Assembly: GCA_003868215.1 (NCBI GenBank)
Contig: QWDQ01000033.1
Span: 220,324-284,323 of the forward strand
Direction: 5' to 3'
DNA: 64,000 nucleotides
From: Pseudophaeomoniella oleicola
Taxonomy: Eukaryota > Ascomycota > Eurotiomycetes > Phaeomoniellales > Phaeomoniellaceae
Positions 11,763-23,809 of this stretch are shown here, piece after piece. The notes under the pieces are model-generated. The model made no database searches and was not told the DNA's origin. It saw only the letters and a program-made list of their open reading frames with translations. Made by a program: the position numbers and the translations under genes. How positions within the stretch are numbered: the first letter of the stretch is position 1; each line of letters begins with the position of its first letter.

Positions 11763-12581
11763 TTAATCCTTCCAAGTCTGGCTATCTTTGTCATACCCGA
11801 TTAGACCAAGGTCTATGCCCATAGATCTAAGCATCATTTCCATCGTGAAGGTCTGGCAAGAATCAGCTATGGCACCCTATCAAGCATTCGTACTTACGTT
11901 GTCGTCTTCGACCGTTTCCTCTTCTTCCGGCTCATTAAGACCGTACTTCTCTGCCTCTTCCTGCATCTCTTCTCTTCTCATCTGAACCTCTTCCCTTTGT
12001 TCGTTGGTCAAATCGTCTAGACCTGGGTCTTCTTCCTCCCAACCTTGAGGTCTCTTACTACTACGTTCACGCCAAGCTCTGACTCCCCCCATACCATCAA
12101 TTTTCTCTCTTGCTGTCTCGAAGACTTCTTCGGCTGCAGCACGGCTGACTCGTTTCCATTTCGTAATCAGTTGTTCCAGTTCTTGGTTCGATTTCACAAT
12201 TTTCAGTGCTGATTGAGCAGTGTGTAGCTCATCTTTCAACATTTTGAGTTGCAACAAAAGCATACGATGCTGCTCCTGGTGTACTTCAACATCTGGATCT
12301 CTGCTTTCAGCGGTAGAAAAATTTTGGGCTGTGCCAGATGCCACAGAAGATTTCGAGGATCTACTCACGATGGGTGATGGAGCTGGATCTTTGAGAGGGC
12401 TGGTAGTGGACGTTGGCCTGTTCGAGAGTGTGACGACTTGGCGAAGGATAGATCCTGTAGGGGTGTTCGGTTCCTCGGCGTGCTCAGTATCGGCCTGGTC
12501 TGTTGTCTGGCGTTTGATGACAGGTGACTTGAACGGCTTCAGCAGGGCTGATGAAGTATCGTTTAGCTTACGCCTTTTCAT
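11763..12581 (-). CDS. sfr1: Swi5-dependent recombination protein Sfr1/Mei5 (Dds20 family)
   Basis: Two exons (12581-11898 and 11852-11763, 45-base intron) encode 257 residues. Sfr1/Mei5 pairs with Swi5/Sae3 and stabilises Rad51 (and Dmc1) filaments during homologous recombination in the nucleus. The signature LLKPFKSP is at residues 13-20. A long disordered linker follows, then a coiled coil at about 100-151 (leucine heptads in RMLLLQLKMLKDELHTAQ). The conserved C-terminus lies partly in the second exon: an acidic stretch leads into FTMEMMLRSMGIDLGLIGYD, the hallmark end of the family. Without the second exon the protein would stop after the acidic stretch and lack the conserved end, which supports the intron. 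The open frame extends 56 codons upstream of ATG 12581, but that part is not conserved in character. Confidence 0.88.
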
Positions 12582-13548
12582 TGTCTTGTGAATGTCAGGA
12601 GTCGGGCGACAAAAGACTAGAATTGTATGAACGTAGTAAGATGCGTGGCTAGAGCAGTCATTACATTGCTTGACGTTTCGAGTAGTCAGAATTGTCTTGC
12701 AAAAGATAGAATATATTGTACACGGTCTGTCGGAGGCAACTAAAATCAAAATGCTTGGTGGTCATTTACCACCACGTTCACGACTGTCTCTGTGTCCGCA
12801 TGGAGAAGAGGAACGTAGCTAATTTATCCCTGGTAGGTGTGTACCTAGCTCGAGGTACAGTTGAACTTATAGTAAATTACTTATGTAGATAGTTGACATC
12901 GGAAGACGGTAGAGGAAGAACATGGTGAATATACACTGACGCGATAAGGTTGATAGGCTAGGACACCGATGCCTGCGCCACTAGATTTTAAGCTGAAGCT
13001 CTTAACCATACCGTGCCTACCCACTTGGATCAAGTGAATCTTATGTAAGTTGAGTTGATCCATCTCAGATCATGTTACCTAATTATTACCTGGTAGGTAC
13101 CTAATTAACTCCATCACCAGAATTTGAATGCTTTAGGGAAGTCCAAAACAAAACACCATGACGCCCAGTGAATATTCACTCACGCGGCGATAACAGTTAC
13201 TACTACATACCGTACTATCTAGGATGATGTAGCTGGTTACCTGGGTATTGGATACTAATTTGCAAGGCACTAAAAAACTACCTGACTTTTCAATGCAGCT
13301 TTGTCGGAATGCTACAAGACTCAGCTGTCAAGCAAAGAAAATCATTCCTAGCCTATCCCACCTCTCCTACAAGCGAAGCATCCCATCACATATAACCCCA
13401 AACCAATCATGATTTCAAAGCTTCACCGAGTCCCAGCTACTACCCGTCGAGTTCATCACAGACCTGGTCTTTCTGGTTTGTGACCGTAGACGACATAACT
13501 AACAGAAAACGTGAGCATGACTCGGCCATGACGGGACGAAGAGGGAAC
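12582..13548. other. Intergenic region, no gene seen
   Basis: 967 bases between the 3' end of the LaeA-like gene and the start of sfr1; the left part should be the sfr1 promoter. It contains several TAGGTA/GGTACCTA-type words near 12830 and 13080-13105. No coding frame of any promise was found. Confidence 0.5.
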
Positions 13549-14714
13549 TCACAACGGATAGTAAGCATGATACCTGGAATTGCAAATTTCCTTTCTCACC
13601 GCTGAAAGATAAACAGTCGTCTCTTCCGGAGTCCATCCCAGCCCATTCTGAAAGATTCTCAAACTCATGCCTTCCAAACCCGTTACGAAGTTCTCACGCT
13701 CGAAAGCGCCAACAATCTTCAATCGCTCCTCTTTCGCCCATGGATTGCTCGGCATTTTGAATTTTCTCTCCACACACTGGTCAAATCCGACGGCTTCGAA
13801 CCATTCTTTAAACTTGCCAGGGTCGTCGAGCGGTGTCTTCACGTGTTCTGCTGCTTCGCGAATGTACCGATCGTACTTTTTGAAAGCGCCGTCTTCCGGT
13901 AGACTTCCATCGTCACAACCCAGTACGCCGTAGATTGACTGGAACTCGATCCATCCGCCGGGCTTCAACCGGCTGTAACACTGATTTATCAGTTTCGGAA
14001 AGTCGCGGACGGAAAATATGAGATCCCTTGCGAAGATATAGTCGAAACATTCCTCCTGCCACGTCCACTCCGCTTCGATGTCATCAATCTCAAACCTACA
14101 ATTCGGCGGCAGCCTGAAATGATGCATCAGCCTGTTGCCAGGAAACAAGTCCCATTGAGACGTACCATCGGGGCTGCATTGGAGCAATATCGACGCCCAC
14201 GACTTCTGCAGAGGGATACTGGTCCGCAAAATCGATGCTCCATAGACCGGTTCCGGTCCCCAGATCGAGAACCTTTTGCGGAGTTTCACCAATAGGTGCA
14301 AGAAATCGCTGTTTATCTAGGAGGATGAAGTATTTGGCGTGGGCCATGTCAATCCGCTCCATTTCTGCTTCATCCATTGGCATCTGATATTCTGACTCCC
14401 GTTCAGCATCGCATCTAAGAGGCGAGAACAGCGTGGTCACCTTGTTTTCCGTGGGATGCGTAAGTTCTCCCGTTCTCCGTCACTCCTCTTAAAAGACTGG
14501 ATGTCAACGATGCGAGCTCGCTCCGAGTTGAAGCAGCATCATATCCCTGTAAATCCTTTCAAATCATGCTCGGAGATCGAGCACCAAGTCTCTAGCGTAC
14601 CTCATCTTCGAAATCGGTTGTATCATCTGTTCCAGGAGCAATGAACTCTTCTTGCGTGTCACCTAGTCCTTGAGGCTCGGCTGACGGTGATGCTGCGTTG
14701 ACAGGCTCTGCCAT
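13549..14714 (-). CDS. LaeA-like SAM-dependent methyltransferase
   Basis: Four exons (14714-14601, 14546-14441, 14391-14166, 14113-13549) encode 336 residues. The order of conserved blocks fits the fungal LaeA-like/methyltransf_23 group: an acidic N-terminal leader, then SLTSSLLRGVTENGRTYAS (the 'ENGRxY' motif), MERIDMAHAKYFILL, and the SAM-binding motif I KVLDLGTGTGLWSIDFA (about residues 113-129). Next come the acidic motif II EVVGVDIAPMQP, LPPNCRFEIDDIEAEWTW, FDYIFARDLIFSV and LKPGGWIEFQS. LaeA itself is a nuclear regulator of secondary metabolism. The many paralogues are often enzymes or of unknown function, so only the fold and cofactor are secure here. It is divergently transcribed from an O-methyltransferase 1048 bases away. 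An ORF call from ATG 14440 would miss the first two exons. Confidence 0.88.
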
Positions 14715-15762
14715 ATCTGGCGCCGTACACGTTTGAAGTGACTGGTCTTTCTTGATTGTGTTTTCCGATGATCAATAGAATTGGGGCTTACTTATAGAGA
14801 CAATTCTTGGGAACTCATTCGGAAACAAAACGATGAATTGCCTCTTTCGTCCCAAAGCGACAGCAAAGCGATCCGTGGAGTGACTTGCGGGGGTATGTAT
14901 ACGCAGATTGGGAAAGACTTGAGGTACCAAGTATTAAGTACGTATGTACATACAGTACCTTTGCTACCGACCTACATCACTCAAGCCAGGAACAACATCG
15001 CGGTTAATGCTTGAAGGTGAGCGTCGAGAGACAGGAGACTCAGACGTTTGAGTGGAATTTACCATCCCCAACGAAAGGACACTAGGAATTCGGGATTAAG
15101 ATCGTAGTAGAGAAAAGGAGCAATGCAGTGGGTTCTCCCGTGTCCCAACCAAATATGCGATGGATGGACCTGCCTCGCTGGTTCCTCTTGTTGGAAGTTA
15201 TTACGGTAGCGAAATAGGTTCCCTGCAGTTGGCATTCCAGTTGGAGCAAAGCACGCCTCCAGGCGAATGAAATGGCGGGGTCGGGTAAAAGCGGACACGT
15301 TCTAGGGCCGCCTCTTGCTCTGATTTAGTGGTTCGTTCGGTCGAGACCACAGCGCGTGACAGCACCACTAGATACTGTACTACAATGGTACTGGAGTTAA
15401 CAGACCACAGAAACAGATCCTACGTGTAGCCCGTTATCTTCATAGACACTTATAACGTCGAAAAGGCCGTGTAGGCTTTGACAGCTGTGCAAAAGTTGAC
15501 AATGTAGCGCCCAAAAGTTGTCAGCGGTAGTTTCCAGTCTACGGGAGCTATCATAGTGGCTGCCGGCACCAGATGACCGTCGTCGACCCAGTAAATGGCG
15601 GGGTATCTCAATGGCGTATCCATTTCAATGATATGCCATTCATGTTATCTATGACCAACTGAGTCTTCTGATATTATCTACCTGGATATAATTTCTGCGG
15701 GTGACTTGACGACGCGAAAACGCCACTTGAATTGATTTCAACAACCTACCTACTATAGGTAC
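14715..15762. promoter_or_regulatory. Shared divergent promoter region of two methyltransferase genes
   Basis: This 1048-base region separates the start codons of the LaeA-like gene (minus) and the O-methyltransferase gene (plus), so it must hold both promoters. No convincing ORF lies in it. I see no extended palindrome or known zinc-cluster site that I would assert. Confidence 0.5.
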
Positions 15763-17202
15763 ATGCATAAGGCGAAAACAATGGCCAGCTCTGGAAACGC
15801 ACAGTTAGTGGAGGCTGCTAAGCAGTTTCTTGCAGCAGCCGAGAGCTTCCAAGGAGATATGTTCGAGCAAATGGCGTTGCTTAAGCAGGCAGATAAGCTT
15901 CGGTATCTACTTGAGGGACCTATGGACACTGTACTTCGACAGTGGGACACCGTAAGGCCAGCCTGATTTTCTAGACTGCAACTGGTGTAACTGGGCGTAG
16001 ATTCACTTGACCGCGGCTGTGAACGTTTTGGTTTCATCAGGCGCTCTCCAGAAAATCCCGACCGAAGGCACTATCACTGCTAAAGAGGTAGCGGATGCTG
16101 TCGGTCTGGACGAATCAGTCATCAGTGTGTCTCATTGACGCCATTCCTACAGCAGGCATTGTTTACTGATCTGGATCAGCTCGATCAATGAGGCTACTCT
16201 GCGTTCAAGGTATCGGAGAAGAGCCGGAGCCAGACACCTATGCTCATAATGCCAAATCACTGGCGTACCAGACAGGTACCAGCAAATACTTCTTCGAATG
16301 CCTGTAAGTAACTAGGATTCTGTGGTCAGCGTATTTGTCCTAGCTGAGGTCTAGAGACTCTGACCATACCGCAGTTTGGACCAAGATTACGCTTTTAAGA
16401 AACTACCCGAGTACTTCAAAACCCACACAAAGAGCGACTTCTTTGACCTAAAGAAATCGCCTTACGCTTGGGCTTACGATCGGGAGGGCATGACTTACTA
16501 CCAAGTAATTTCGGATGATCCACAGCGGTTCGAGATGTTCAACAACACTCTCGTGCAAATGGAACAGACGCTTCCGGTCCTGGGAATGTTCCCGTTTGGG
16601 TCATTAAAAGAGCAAGTTGAAGGAGAGCCTGCCCGTCCGTTCATCGTTGACGTTGGTGGTGGTCGGGGTCAAGTCCTGAAATCCATCCAGAAGGAAGCTC
16701 CTGACGGATTTGGAGCCAAAATGATACTTCAAGACCGACCGGATGTCTTGAACTCGATTGCGTCAGAAGAGATACCAGGAATCGAGAAGATGGACCACGA
16801 TTTCTTCACTCCGCAGCCCATTAAGAGTATACCACCTTGAAGCTCTGTCAAAGAACGCGAAGCTGATCTGCTGGGTTTCTAGATGCACACATTTACTTAC
16901 TGCGCCGCATCCTACACGATTTCTACGAACCAGTATGTGTGGAGATCATCAAGAACATTGCAAGCGCCATGGGTCCAACTTCTCGTCTGTTGATTGGAGA
17001 TTTTGTCATTCCGGAAAAGACCAAATTCGGCGACGAATTGATGGTATACTGGATGGACTTTTCGATGATGATGTTGTCAGGCAAAGAGAAGACGGCGAAG
17101 CAGTTCAAAACGATCCTCGAAGAGGCAGGACTAGAGTTGGTGAAAATCTGGCCGCTACCTGTGGGGGCACAAGCAATTGTCGAAGCGAGGTTGAAACAAT
17201 AA
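15763..17202 (+). CDS. COMT-like O-methyltransferase
   Basis: Five exons (15763-15951, 16001-16124, 16180-16303, 16375-16826, 16883-17202) encode 402 residues; an alternative start at ATG 15781 would give 396. The N-terminal dimerisation/winged-helix part contains TAAVNVLVSSGALQKIPTEG, then TITAKEVADAVGLDESVITR and SMRLLCVQGI. The SAM-binding motif VDVGGGRGQ is near residue 234. The acidic D of LQDRPDV, the KMDHDFFTPQP segment and the catalytic-base motif RRILHDF (His near 305) follow, so the class I plant-COMT-like fold appears intact. Family members methylate phenolic hydroxyls, usually on polyketide or other secondary metabolites. The substrate here cannot be told. No polyketide synthase or other backbone enzyme lies within the window, so this is not a complete biosynthetic cluster. 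Confidence 0.9.
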
Positions 17203-18146
17203 CAGCAGTGTCGATGAGCAGACTGTTCTCTCTTCTGAAGACCTACAAGATCACATGATTCAAACCCCGTTGCCCTTTATTGCTGACTCGGATTTATTTG
17301 GAGAGATCATTAATTAAGGTATTTACGTGTTTACTCCAATAATTGTATTACCACAAGCAAGAAGCTGTACACCGTAGGCGACCGCAGACATGAGGTATCG
17401 GACCAGTCAGCAATCGACGACCATTTAAGTTACCGCCTCGACATCCCCCCGCTTAACCTTATTAGGATAGACGCGTAGGTACCTTACTTACTGCCCAGCG
17501 AGCCAGGTAAGAGTAAGATGTAAATCATCATGGATCCAGGAAATATTACCGAGACATACCGCCGGGAGCCCGGTAAAGACGACGAAGAAGGGGGACGAGC
17601 TGTATGTTTACCGTATCATAACCATTCTGACCCCATATCCTCTTTTTCCCTTCCCTTCGTTCCCCTTCAAGGTTCCTAATGATTATTTCCACTTCCCAGC
17701 AAAATCCCCAGTGCCAAACCATCGCCGCGCAAATAAAATAAAGACAGCCAAAGAACGCTCGCTCTACAAGGCACAGTAGCCATGGATGACATGACAATAA
17801 TGAAACAACTTCATTCCCTTCCATCCTCCCCTTCCTTTCTCCTTCCATCCACATCACCATCCCATCATCCATCCTGATCATCACTTCATACCTTCACCAT
17901 CAACTAAGCTATACACTATTTTCACCGTCACGAGATTTGATCAATTCACCCTTCACGATTCCCACAAACTCTGACCAAGCCATCTGTCCACCGTTTCCCT
18001 TCACGCTACGACAACAACCGAAAGAACACCGGTCGCCATCACGTTCACCACCACGCCTGATTAAATATCACCATCGGTCCGGATCGTCTTTCAACAATAC
18101 TCAGACTCACCTTGTTGACTTCGCCTCTTTGCTGTAGCTCACCACG
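17203..18146 (+). promoter_or_regulatory. Intergenic region with pyrimidine-rich leader before IES4
   Basis: 944 bases between two plus-strand genes. From about 17790 to 18060 the plus strand is C/T-rich with CCTTCC/TCCATCC runs, as in many filamentous-fungal core promoters and 5' leaders. I assign this to the IES4 gene. No gene seen in the rest. Confidence 0.5.
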
Positions 18147-19122
18147 ATGTCGACCATGACGGAAACTGTCACCATGTCGACACCAAATACTAAGACAGAC
18201 AAGAAGTTCAAGCTTGCTCAAAAGAAGATTATCATTCTCAGATTACCGTCGCAGCTGCTCGCGCGATTTCCAGCGACAATCATGCCGTCGGGTGAAAAGG
18301 ATACAACAATCAAATCGGACCCTGATTCCACCACCACTTCGAATGGCGCTGTTAACGGCGAAGGCAATGCTACACCCGCTGATAATATTTCCGAGTCTCC
18401 TTCCACCCCTGCGCCAAGCGACCTGGCGAATGGTGACGCTAAGAAAAAGAGTGCTCCCGGTTCTAGAGGCGGTGTGAAGAGAGGGCTCACCGAGAGCACA
18501 TCAAGGCCAAGAGGTCGTCCAGGTCCAAAAAAGAAAGCTAGACTGTAAGTCGTCAATTTCCAGAGCATGGCTCAATCAAACCCTGCCTTGTAACGTCATC
18601 CCCCTCTGCTGTTACTATCATGTCCTCCCAGGCATAGCAGGTTTGAATGGAGTTCTTATTTGCATCATTTCTATTATAATGCAGATGCTGACTGGGTGAA
18701 ACAGTGATGATGGAGCCGACTCGGGGGTCAGGACCTCGTTTGGTGGTGCAGTTCCCCTATCCAAACTTGGTCCACGAGCGAATCAGGGTGCTATCAATGC
18801 TCAACTCCGTGCTCTTGACCGCTCAGGCAAACCTTGCCGCAAGTGGGAGAAGAAAGCTTTCACGCTTAAGAGCTTTACAGGCGTGGTCTGGGAGATTCCA
18901 TCTTGGAAAGCTCCTGCACGTCAAGATATCGTTAATGGGGACGCGAACGGCGCCTCGAACACTGCTGAGAGTGATGGAAAGCCCAACGAGAGCAGTGCTG
19001 GCCTTGTCAGCGAGAAGAGCAATCAAGGCGATCAGAGTGACCAAGTCGAACCAACCGGTCTTGCAACACCTGCAGCCAGTTCACCTCCGCCACCCCCTCC
19101 AGCTATTGCCGCCGAGACTTGA
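18147..19122 (+). CDS. ies4: INO80 chromatin remodelling complex subunit Ies4
   Basis: Two exons (18147-18544 and 18705-19122, 160-base intron) encode 271 residues. The Ies4 family pattern is clear. An N-terminal KKIIILRLPSQLLARFP segment is followed by a Ser/Thr-rich disordered part, a basic GVKRGL...RPRGRPGPKKKARL patch (AT-hook-like, residues about 110-133), and the second-exon core LGPRANQGAINAQLRALDRS, GKPCRKWEKKAFTLKSFTGV and VWEIPSW. A Pro-rich tail ends the protein. Ies4 is a small INO80 subunit; in yeast it is phosphorylated by Mec1/Tel1 and links the remodeller to checkpoint signalling. The exon join occurs inside 'ARL', and the frame continues cleanly across it. The long pyrimidine-rich leader upstream fits a nuclear housekeeping gene. 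Confidence 0.87.
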
Positions 19123-19985
19123 TCGCACTTTACACACTTGATTATGTATTAATATTCTTTCGTCGACTTCCCAGGGCAACATCGCATTTTAGCATGGCGT
19201 TATGGCTTATGGCATGGATCAAAGAGGTGATATAAGGAAAGGTCAAAGGCGGAAAAGGAGTGATCACAATGTAGTAATACACCATGTACTAATAGAACGG
19301 TCAGGTTGGTCCTGGCTGTATCTGCAGACCTCACAAGCTGGCCATCTTGGATCACGTGTACACTTAGAGGCTTCTAGCAATCGTTGACGTTCACATCATG
19401 AAGAGCTAGAGTGATGTGGCTACCGCCATAGAAACTGAGTTGTTTCTTACCTATTTCCAAGCTCTGCAGTCTTCTATGATCATCTAGACCTCTTATTATC
19501 AACCTCCTGTAGGCACAAGATTTTTGATAACGTGCAAAAGGCAAATAAATGGTTAAGTGTGAGACTTATTCCTATAACTCAACTCATACTTAAGACTGTG
19601 ATTATTAGGAATGGGCTGCGAACAGGTTCGAGTGGTCCCCGCATATCGAAGGGGCATGACATCGTAACTCCAGGTATGGACATCCCCCGTATCTACACCG
19701 AGTGATAACCAAAGCCTCTCAAGCTTTCAACGATCAATCCCAGTCCACCAGTCCACAGCCATTCAAGACATATGAAACTATTGTATTCACCATGAACGCC
19801 GTTTCCACGACAACTTGAGAGCATCGAGGTCGCTGGCCGTTACGCTTGAGCACCCTCTCTGTGTTGATCGACCGTTACAACACTGCTACCCGAGTTGATA
19901 CAAGTGCGCATGCAAAGAATACCCTCACAGCGATTGGATTGCAACCCCAGTCTGTGCATGCGCGCATAATCGTTGAAACAAGACC
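19123..19985 (+). other. IES4 to gid1 intergenic region
   Basis: 863 bases holding the IES4 3' UTR and the gid1 promoter. I looked for an upstream coding exon of gid1 and found none with convincing splice signals. No repeat of note. Confidence 0.45.
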
Positions 19986-22255
19986 ATGACGAACGGTGCC
20001 GGAGGTGGAGCACCAAATTCATATTCCACAGGACCCAGCGCAGGCTCTGGAGCCGGGCGACGGTCTTCCTATGCTTCAATTACACCTGGACCAGCCTCAC
20101 ATCTCTATCATTCACCATCAAGACCTTATCTCGGTTCTTCAACCATGCAGAACTCGTATCCGCCACTCTATACATCAGATCCTCGTAGTCGGAGGCAGGG
20201 ACAAAGCTCTGACGCAGACATGACTGCCATAGGTGGCAGCGGGCCCTTTGGTAATTCTTGGAGGAAGCCAAATGCCCTCCCTTCGTACTCTAGACAGTTC
20301 TCGAATGGTTGGGTATCAGGGCAGAATGTGGCGGACAGTTTCTTTGTACCTTCGTACCTTCGGAATTCAAGATATATGAGCAAGTTAGAAAAAGCGCATA
20401 AAGAGAAGCTTTCAGCGCCTCGAGACACCACTTCAGCACACAGCTCGAATCCGCCTTCTCTGTCAACAAGCGCAAGTAACGTTCACCGCACTCCCGCGTC
20501 ATACAGAGGCATGGCATACGATGTTATTGAACACGCACCGCAGCAGGAAGATGATACACTGGTACCTTTGCCTAGTCGTTGGAATGAAGAGGACAAACAC
20601 ATTGGTTTAGATGTCCTACAAGAGGGCTTGGAGCTCAGATATAATGGACCGAACAACAAATTAGAGCATGAGGCGGCTGCAGCAAGGACAGATCATCCGA
20701 TATCTCCTCAATGTGGTATATACTATTATGAGGTGATGATTCTGTCCAAAAGCAAAGACGGGTAAGCCTTGCCAGGTGTGGATTTTTTTAATTTGCTCTA
20801 ACCATTGCGTGCAGTATGGCAGCCGTTGGCTTCTCTGGCAACAAAGCATCTCTGGAAAGACTGATAGGGTGGGAAAATACAAGCTATGCTTACCATGGGG
20901 ATGACGGTAAAGCCTTCGGAGGTGAGAGCACAGGAAAGAACTATGGTCCTACCTTCACAACGAACAACGTCATTGGTTGTGGTATAAATTTCACTACCGG
21001 TTGTATCTTTTTCACGAAAGATGGGATATTCTTGGGTAAGTCATGCTTCTGCCACCGCTGCATGTTCACTAACAAAGGGCAGGAAATGCATTTCGGGAGC
21101 TGAAGAATCTAAAGCTTTATCCTGCTGTTGGTGTCAAGAAACATCCAGGCGTTCACGTTCGAGCAAATTTCGGGCAAAGCCCTTTCATTTTCGATATTGA
21201 TCAGATGGTAGCCGTAAGTCATCTTTTACCAGATTCGAGGGCCCGGCACTGAAGTCGTATAGGATGAACAGCGTAAAATCGAGGCCGAGGTCAACCGAAC
21301 CAAGACTTCGTCGTTACATCCTCCCCTTGATGAAACAAGCCTCATACAAGAGCTCATATCTCAATTTCTCGCCCACGACGGTTACGTGGAGACTGCCAAG
21401 GCTTTTGCGAAGGAGCGGAAAGTACAAAGTATTGCTCTTACAAAACTTCAAGAGCAGACACCGGAAGAGCCCGTGGTGGAAGATGACGTTGATGCGATTA
21501 ATCGACAAAGTAAGGCAATGCCTCATGTTGACAAAGCTCCCGCTGACCTTCCAGGAATACGTGCGGCGATACTCGACGGAGATATTGACAAAGCGTTGAA
21601 ACTCACGAATGCCTTCTATCCCCATGTACTGGAGGAGAGTCCGCAGATTGTTTTCCGGTTGAAATGCCGGAAATTCGTTGAACTCATTCGAAGGTATTCG
21701 GATCTTCAGAATGGCTACGTCGACAAAGGGGGCAGACATAGCCATCGAGCGAACACAGTATCAGACGTTTTCGAACAAGACATGGAATTAGATGATCAGG
21801 GAGACGGTGCCAACTGGGACAGAATGGATACCGACGATGTTGAAAGTAAAAGAATGGCTCTCCTTTCGGAAGCTATGGCCTATGGACAAATCTTACAACG
21901 TGAATATCGAGACGAAAGAAGGGAGTACAAGAAAGCATTAGAAGACATATTCTCACTCATGGCATATGATGACGCCAAGTCATCTTTACACGGACACCTG
22001 CTGGAGTCGTCGGGACGGGTCGGTGTAGCTGAGGAATTGAATTCAGCGATCCTAGGTAAGACCCCGGTTCTCCCCAACAACATCCCTGTCATTCTACCCC
22101 CATCCTAACTGTCCTCCGAAGTCTCATTAGGAAAACCGTCAGCCGCGGCGCTGGAACGCGTCTATCAACAGTGTGAAGCCCTCCTCGACGAGATAAGCGA
22201 AGACGGTGGTCCAGGAGCCTTTGTCAATGTCCAGAGCGAATCTGCTGGTTCATGA
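19986..22255 (+). CDS. gid1: GID/CTLH ubiquitin ligase scaffold Gid1 (Vid30/RanBPM-like)
   Basis: Five exons (19986-20761, 20815-21035, 21083-21213, 21263-22055, 22131-22255) encode 681 residues. Gid1/RanBP9 is a scaffold of the GID (CTLH) E3 ligase, which in yeast degrades gluconeogenic enzymes on glucose return. A disordered N-terminus of about 200 residues has WVSGQNVADSFFVPSYL. The SPRY domain spans about 207-368 (LEVRYNG-type start, VGFSG, LIGWENTSYAYHGDDG, NNVIGCGINF, FFTKDGIFLG). LisH is at about 398-422 (IQELISQFLAHDGYVETAKA), CTLH at about 475-520 (IRAAILDGDIDKALKL, then FYPHVLEESPQIVFRLKC), and CRA from about 569 (MALLSEAMAYGQILQREY). This is the full RanBPM order, so the gene looks intact. 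The stop codon is the first TGA of a (TGAT)5 microsatellite. Confidence 0.93.
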
Positions 22256-22272
22256 TTGATTGATTGATTGAT
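22253..22272 (+). repeat. (TGAT)5 microsatellite overlapping the gid1 stop codon
   Basis: Five perfect TGAT units begin at the TGA stop of the gid1 reading frame. Changes in repeat number would add or remove 3' UTR sequence but not the stop itself. Confidence 0.9.
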
Positions 22273-22954
22273 CGACCACACCGGGAGGTGGAAGATGGGA
22301 AAGGAGAATATTTTTCAAGTTATACGTACGTACATACATAACCTAGGAAAGGAAAGGAAAGGAAGGGAGAGAGTTTCCTTCTCTTCATTTTTTTTTTCTA
22401 CTCAAAGTATTATCTATCTACCTAACCTATTTAACATGGGAACAAGGCCGAATCTTTTTGTTTGTTTCCTTTTTCTTTTCTTTTCTCACACACACACACA
22501 CACACACACACATATAACAAAAGGGCGTATAGCGGCGGTGGTGGCGCGATATTATCGGCCTTTTTTTTTATATCTTCTTCTGGAGATATTGTAGATTTTG
22601 CGGCGATGGAATTTATATATGATTAGGCTAGTAATAAAGTACCTAGGTAAGTAGGTAAAGTAGGAGGTAGTTTTTATAATAAGTTAGTCCTTATTATATG
22701 CTAGCTATCCTATTCCATCCTATCTATCTCTTGTAAAGGGAGGAAGGGGAGAGGGGAGGGGAGATGGGAGATTTCAGATAGACTTGGATTGTAGATTGTA
22801 GGAATGGAAGAGAACGGAAGACGAATGATATTGATAATTAGCTAAAGATACATAAGGTAGGTAGGTACCTAGGTAGGTAGTTGTACAAATCATCATGGAG
22901 AGACACGAGCGTGCGAGCGAGCGTGGCGTACGTGCATTGCATGCATGCATACAT
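22256..22954. repeat. Low-complexity intergenic block with many microsatellites
   Basis: 699 bases between convergent genes. It contains GGAAA repeats near 22347-22366, a (CA)13 run at 22487-22512, homopolymer T runs, and palindromic TACCTAGGTA words at 22640-22649 and 22866-22875 inside GTAGGTAGGTA arrays. No coding frame seen; it presumably contains both 3' UTRs. Confidence 0.7.
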
Positions 22955-23809
22955 TCACAGATCCTTGACTTCAGCGTCCGCGGTCCCGCTACCGTGTTTG
23001 TGCACGGGTTCTTTCGGGGCGCGTTTGTCGGCGGCGAATTGTTGGACGCGCGGGTCGTCCATTCGAGAGGCTACGGTGTCTGCTTGCCATTTCTATATTT
23101 CCGTTGAGCGAATTGGCGAGATTGGGGAGGGAGAGGGGTAGAATTTGAGGGAAGGGGGGTATACCTTGAAGTGAAAGCCGAGGCCTTCGTGGCTGTAGTC
23201 TTTTTCGTTGGCTTGGTCTTTGTGGTATTTTACGGTGATGAAGCCTTTGCTTTGGGGGTGCTTGGATACGGCGTCGACGCTATCCGGGTCTAGGCTGAGG
23301 GAAACGAGGGCGTTGATGGTAGCGGTCTTGGGGATGCCCTTGAAGGTCCAGCTCTGGGCGTTTTTGAATTGGATCAGGTCGCGATCGTTGACGACGACCT
23401 GCCAGCCTTCGTTTTTGGAGGCATTGAACAGCTTGGGCAGCGCGAACCATTGGCCGGCCATTTTGTAGCGGTCGTTGGCGTAGACGAATTGGTCATCATA
23501 TACGCAATCGGGTGTGTAGCGGCGGACTCGTTCGACGGTCGGGTCGCAGGAGTAGAGGGCAATGATGTCTTCAATCAGTTCCTGGCGGGCTGGAGATAGG
23601 GGGAGTGATTTGGAGGGATCTGGTTGCCAGTCGGCCGAGGAGGATGTTTGACGGACTTCGAACTTCTCACCGGGATCCGCGCTGGTGAGGTTAGGGAAGT
23701 GGCGTGTTGTAGGTTCACTCGAGGCCATCCTGAATTGTTGAGTTGTTGTTTTACACTTCAGGGCTGACGATATCGGAAAAGATGTACGATATAGATAGGT
23801 GCGAAACAT
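22955..23809 (-). CDS. NTF2-like (SnoaL-type) conserved fungal protein
   Basis: Two exons (23809-23165 and 23092-22955, 72-base intron) encode 260 residues; an internal ATG at residue 28 (23728) would give 233. The conserved block includes LSPARQELIEDIIALYSCDP, RVRRYTPDCVYDDQFVYAND, MAGQWFALPKLFNASKNEG, SWTFKGIPKTATINALVSLS and KYHKDQANEKDYSHEGLGFH. The layout (an N-terminal helix with a D/Y-rich hinge, then beta strands) is that of an NTF2-like cone fold. The second exon adds KKWQADTVASRMDDPRVQQF and a basic tail, continuing the frame after HFK. The first 27 residues are basic and Ser/Thr-rich and could act as a mitochondrial targeting signal if the first ATG is used. No enzymatic activity can be assigned. 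Confidence 0.82.

Noticed and set aside
22256-22954. RIP-mutated transposon as explanation for the AT-rich block
   Set aside because: The block is made of microsatellites and TAGGTA words, without recognisable element ends or transposase remnants.
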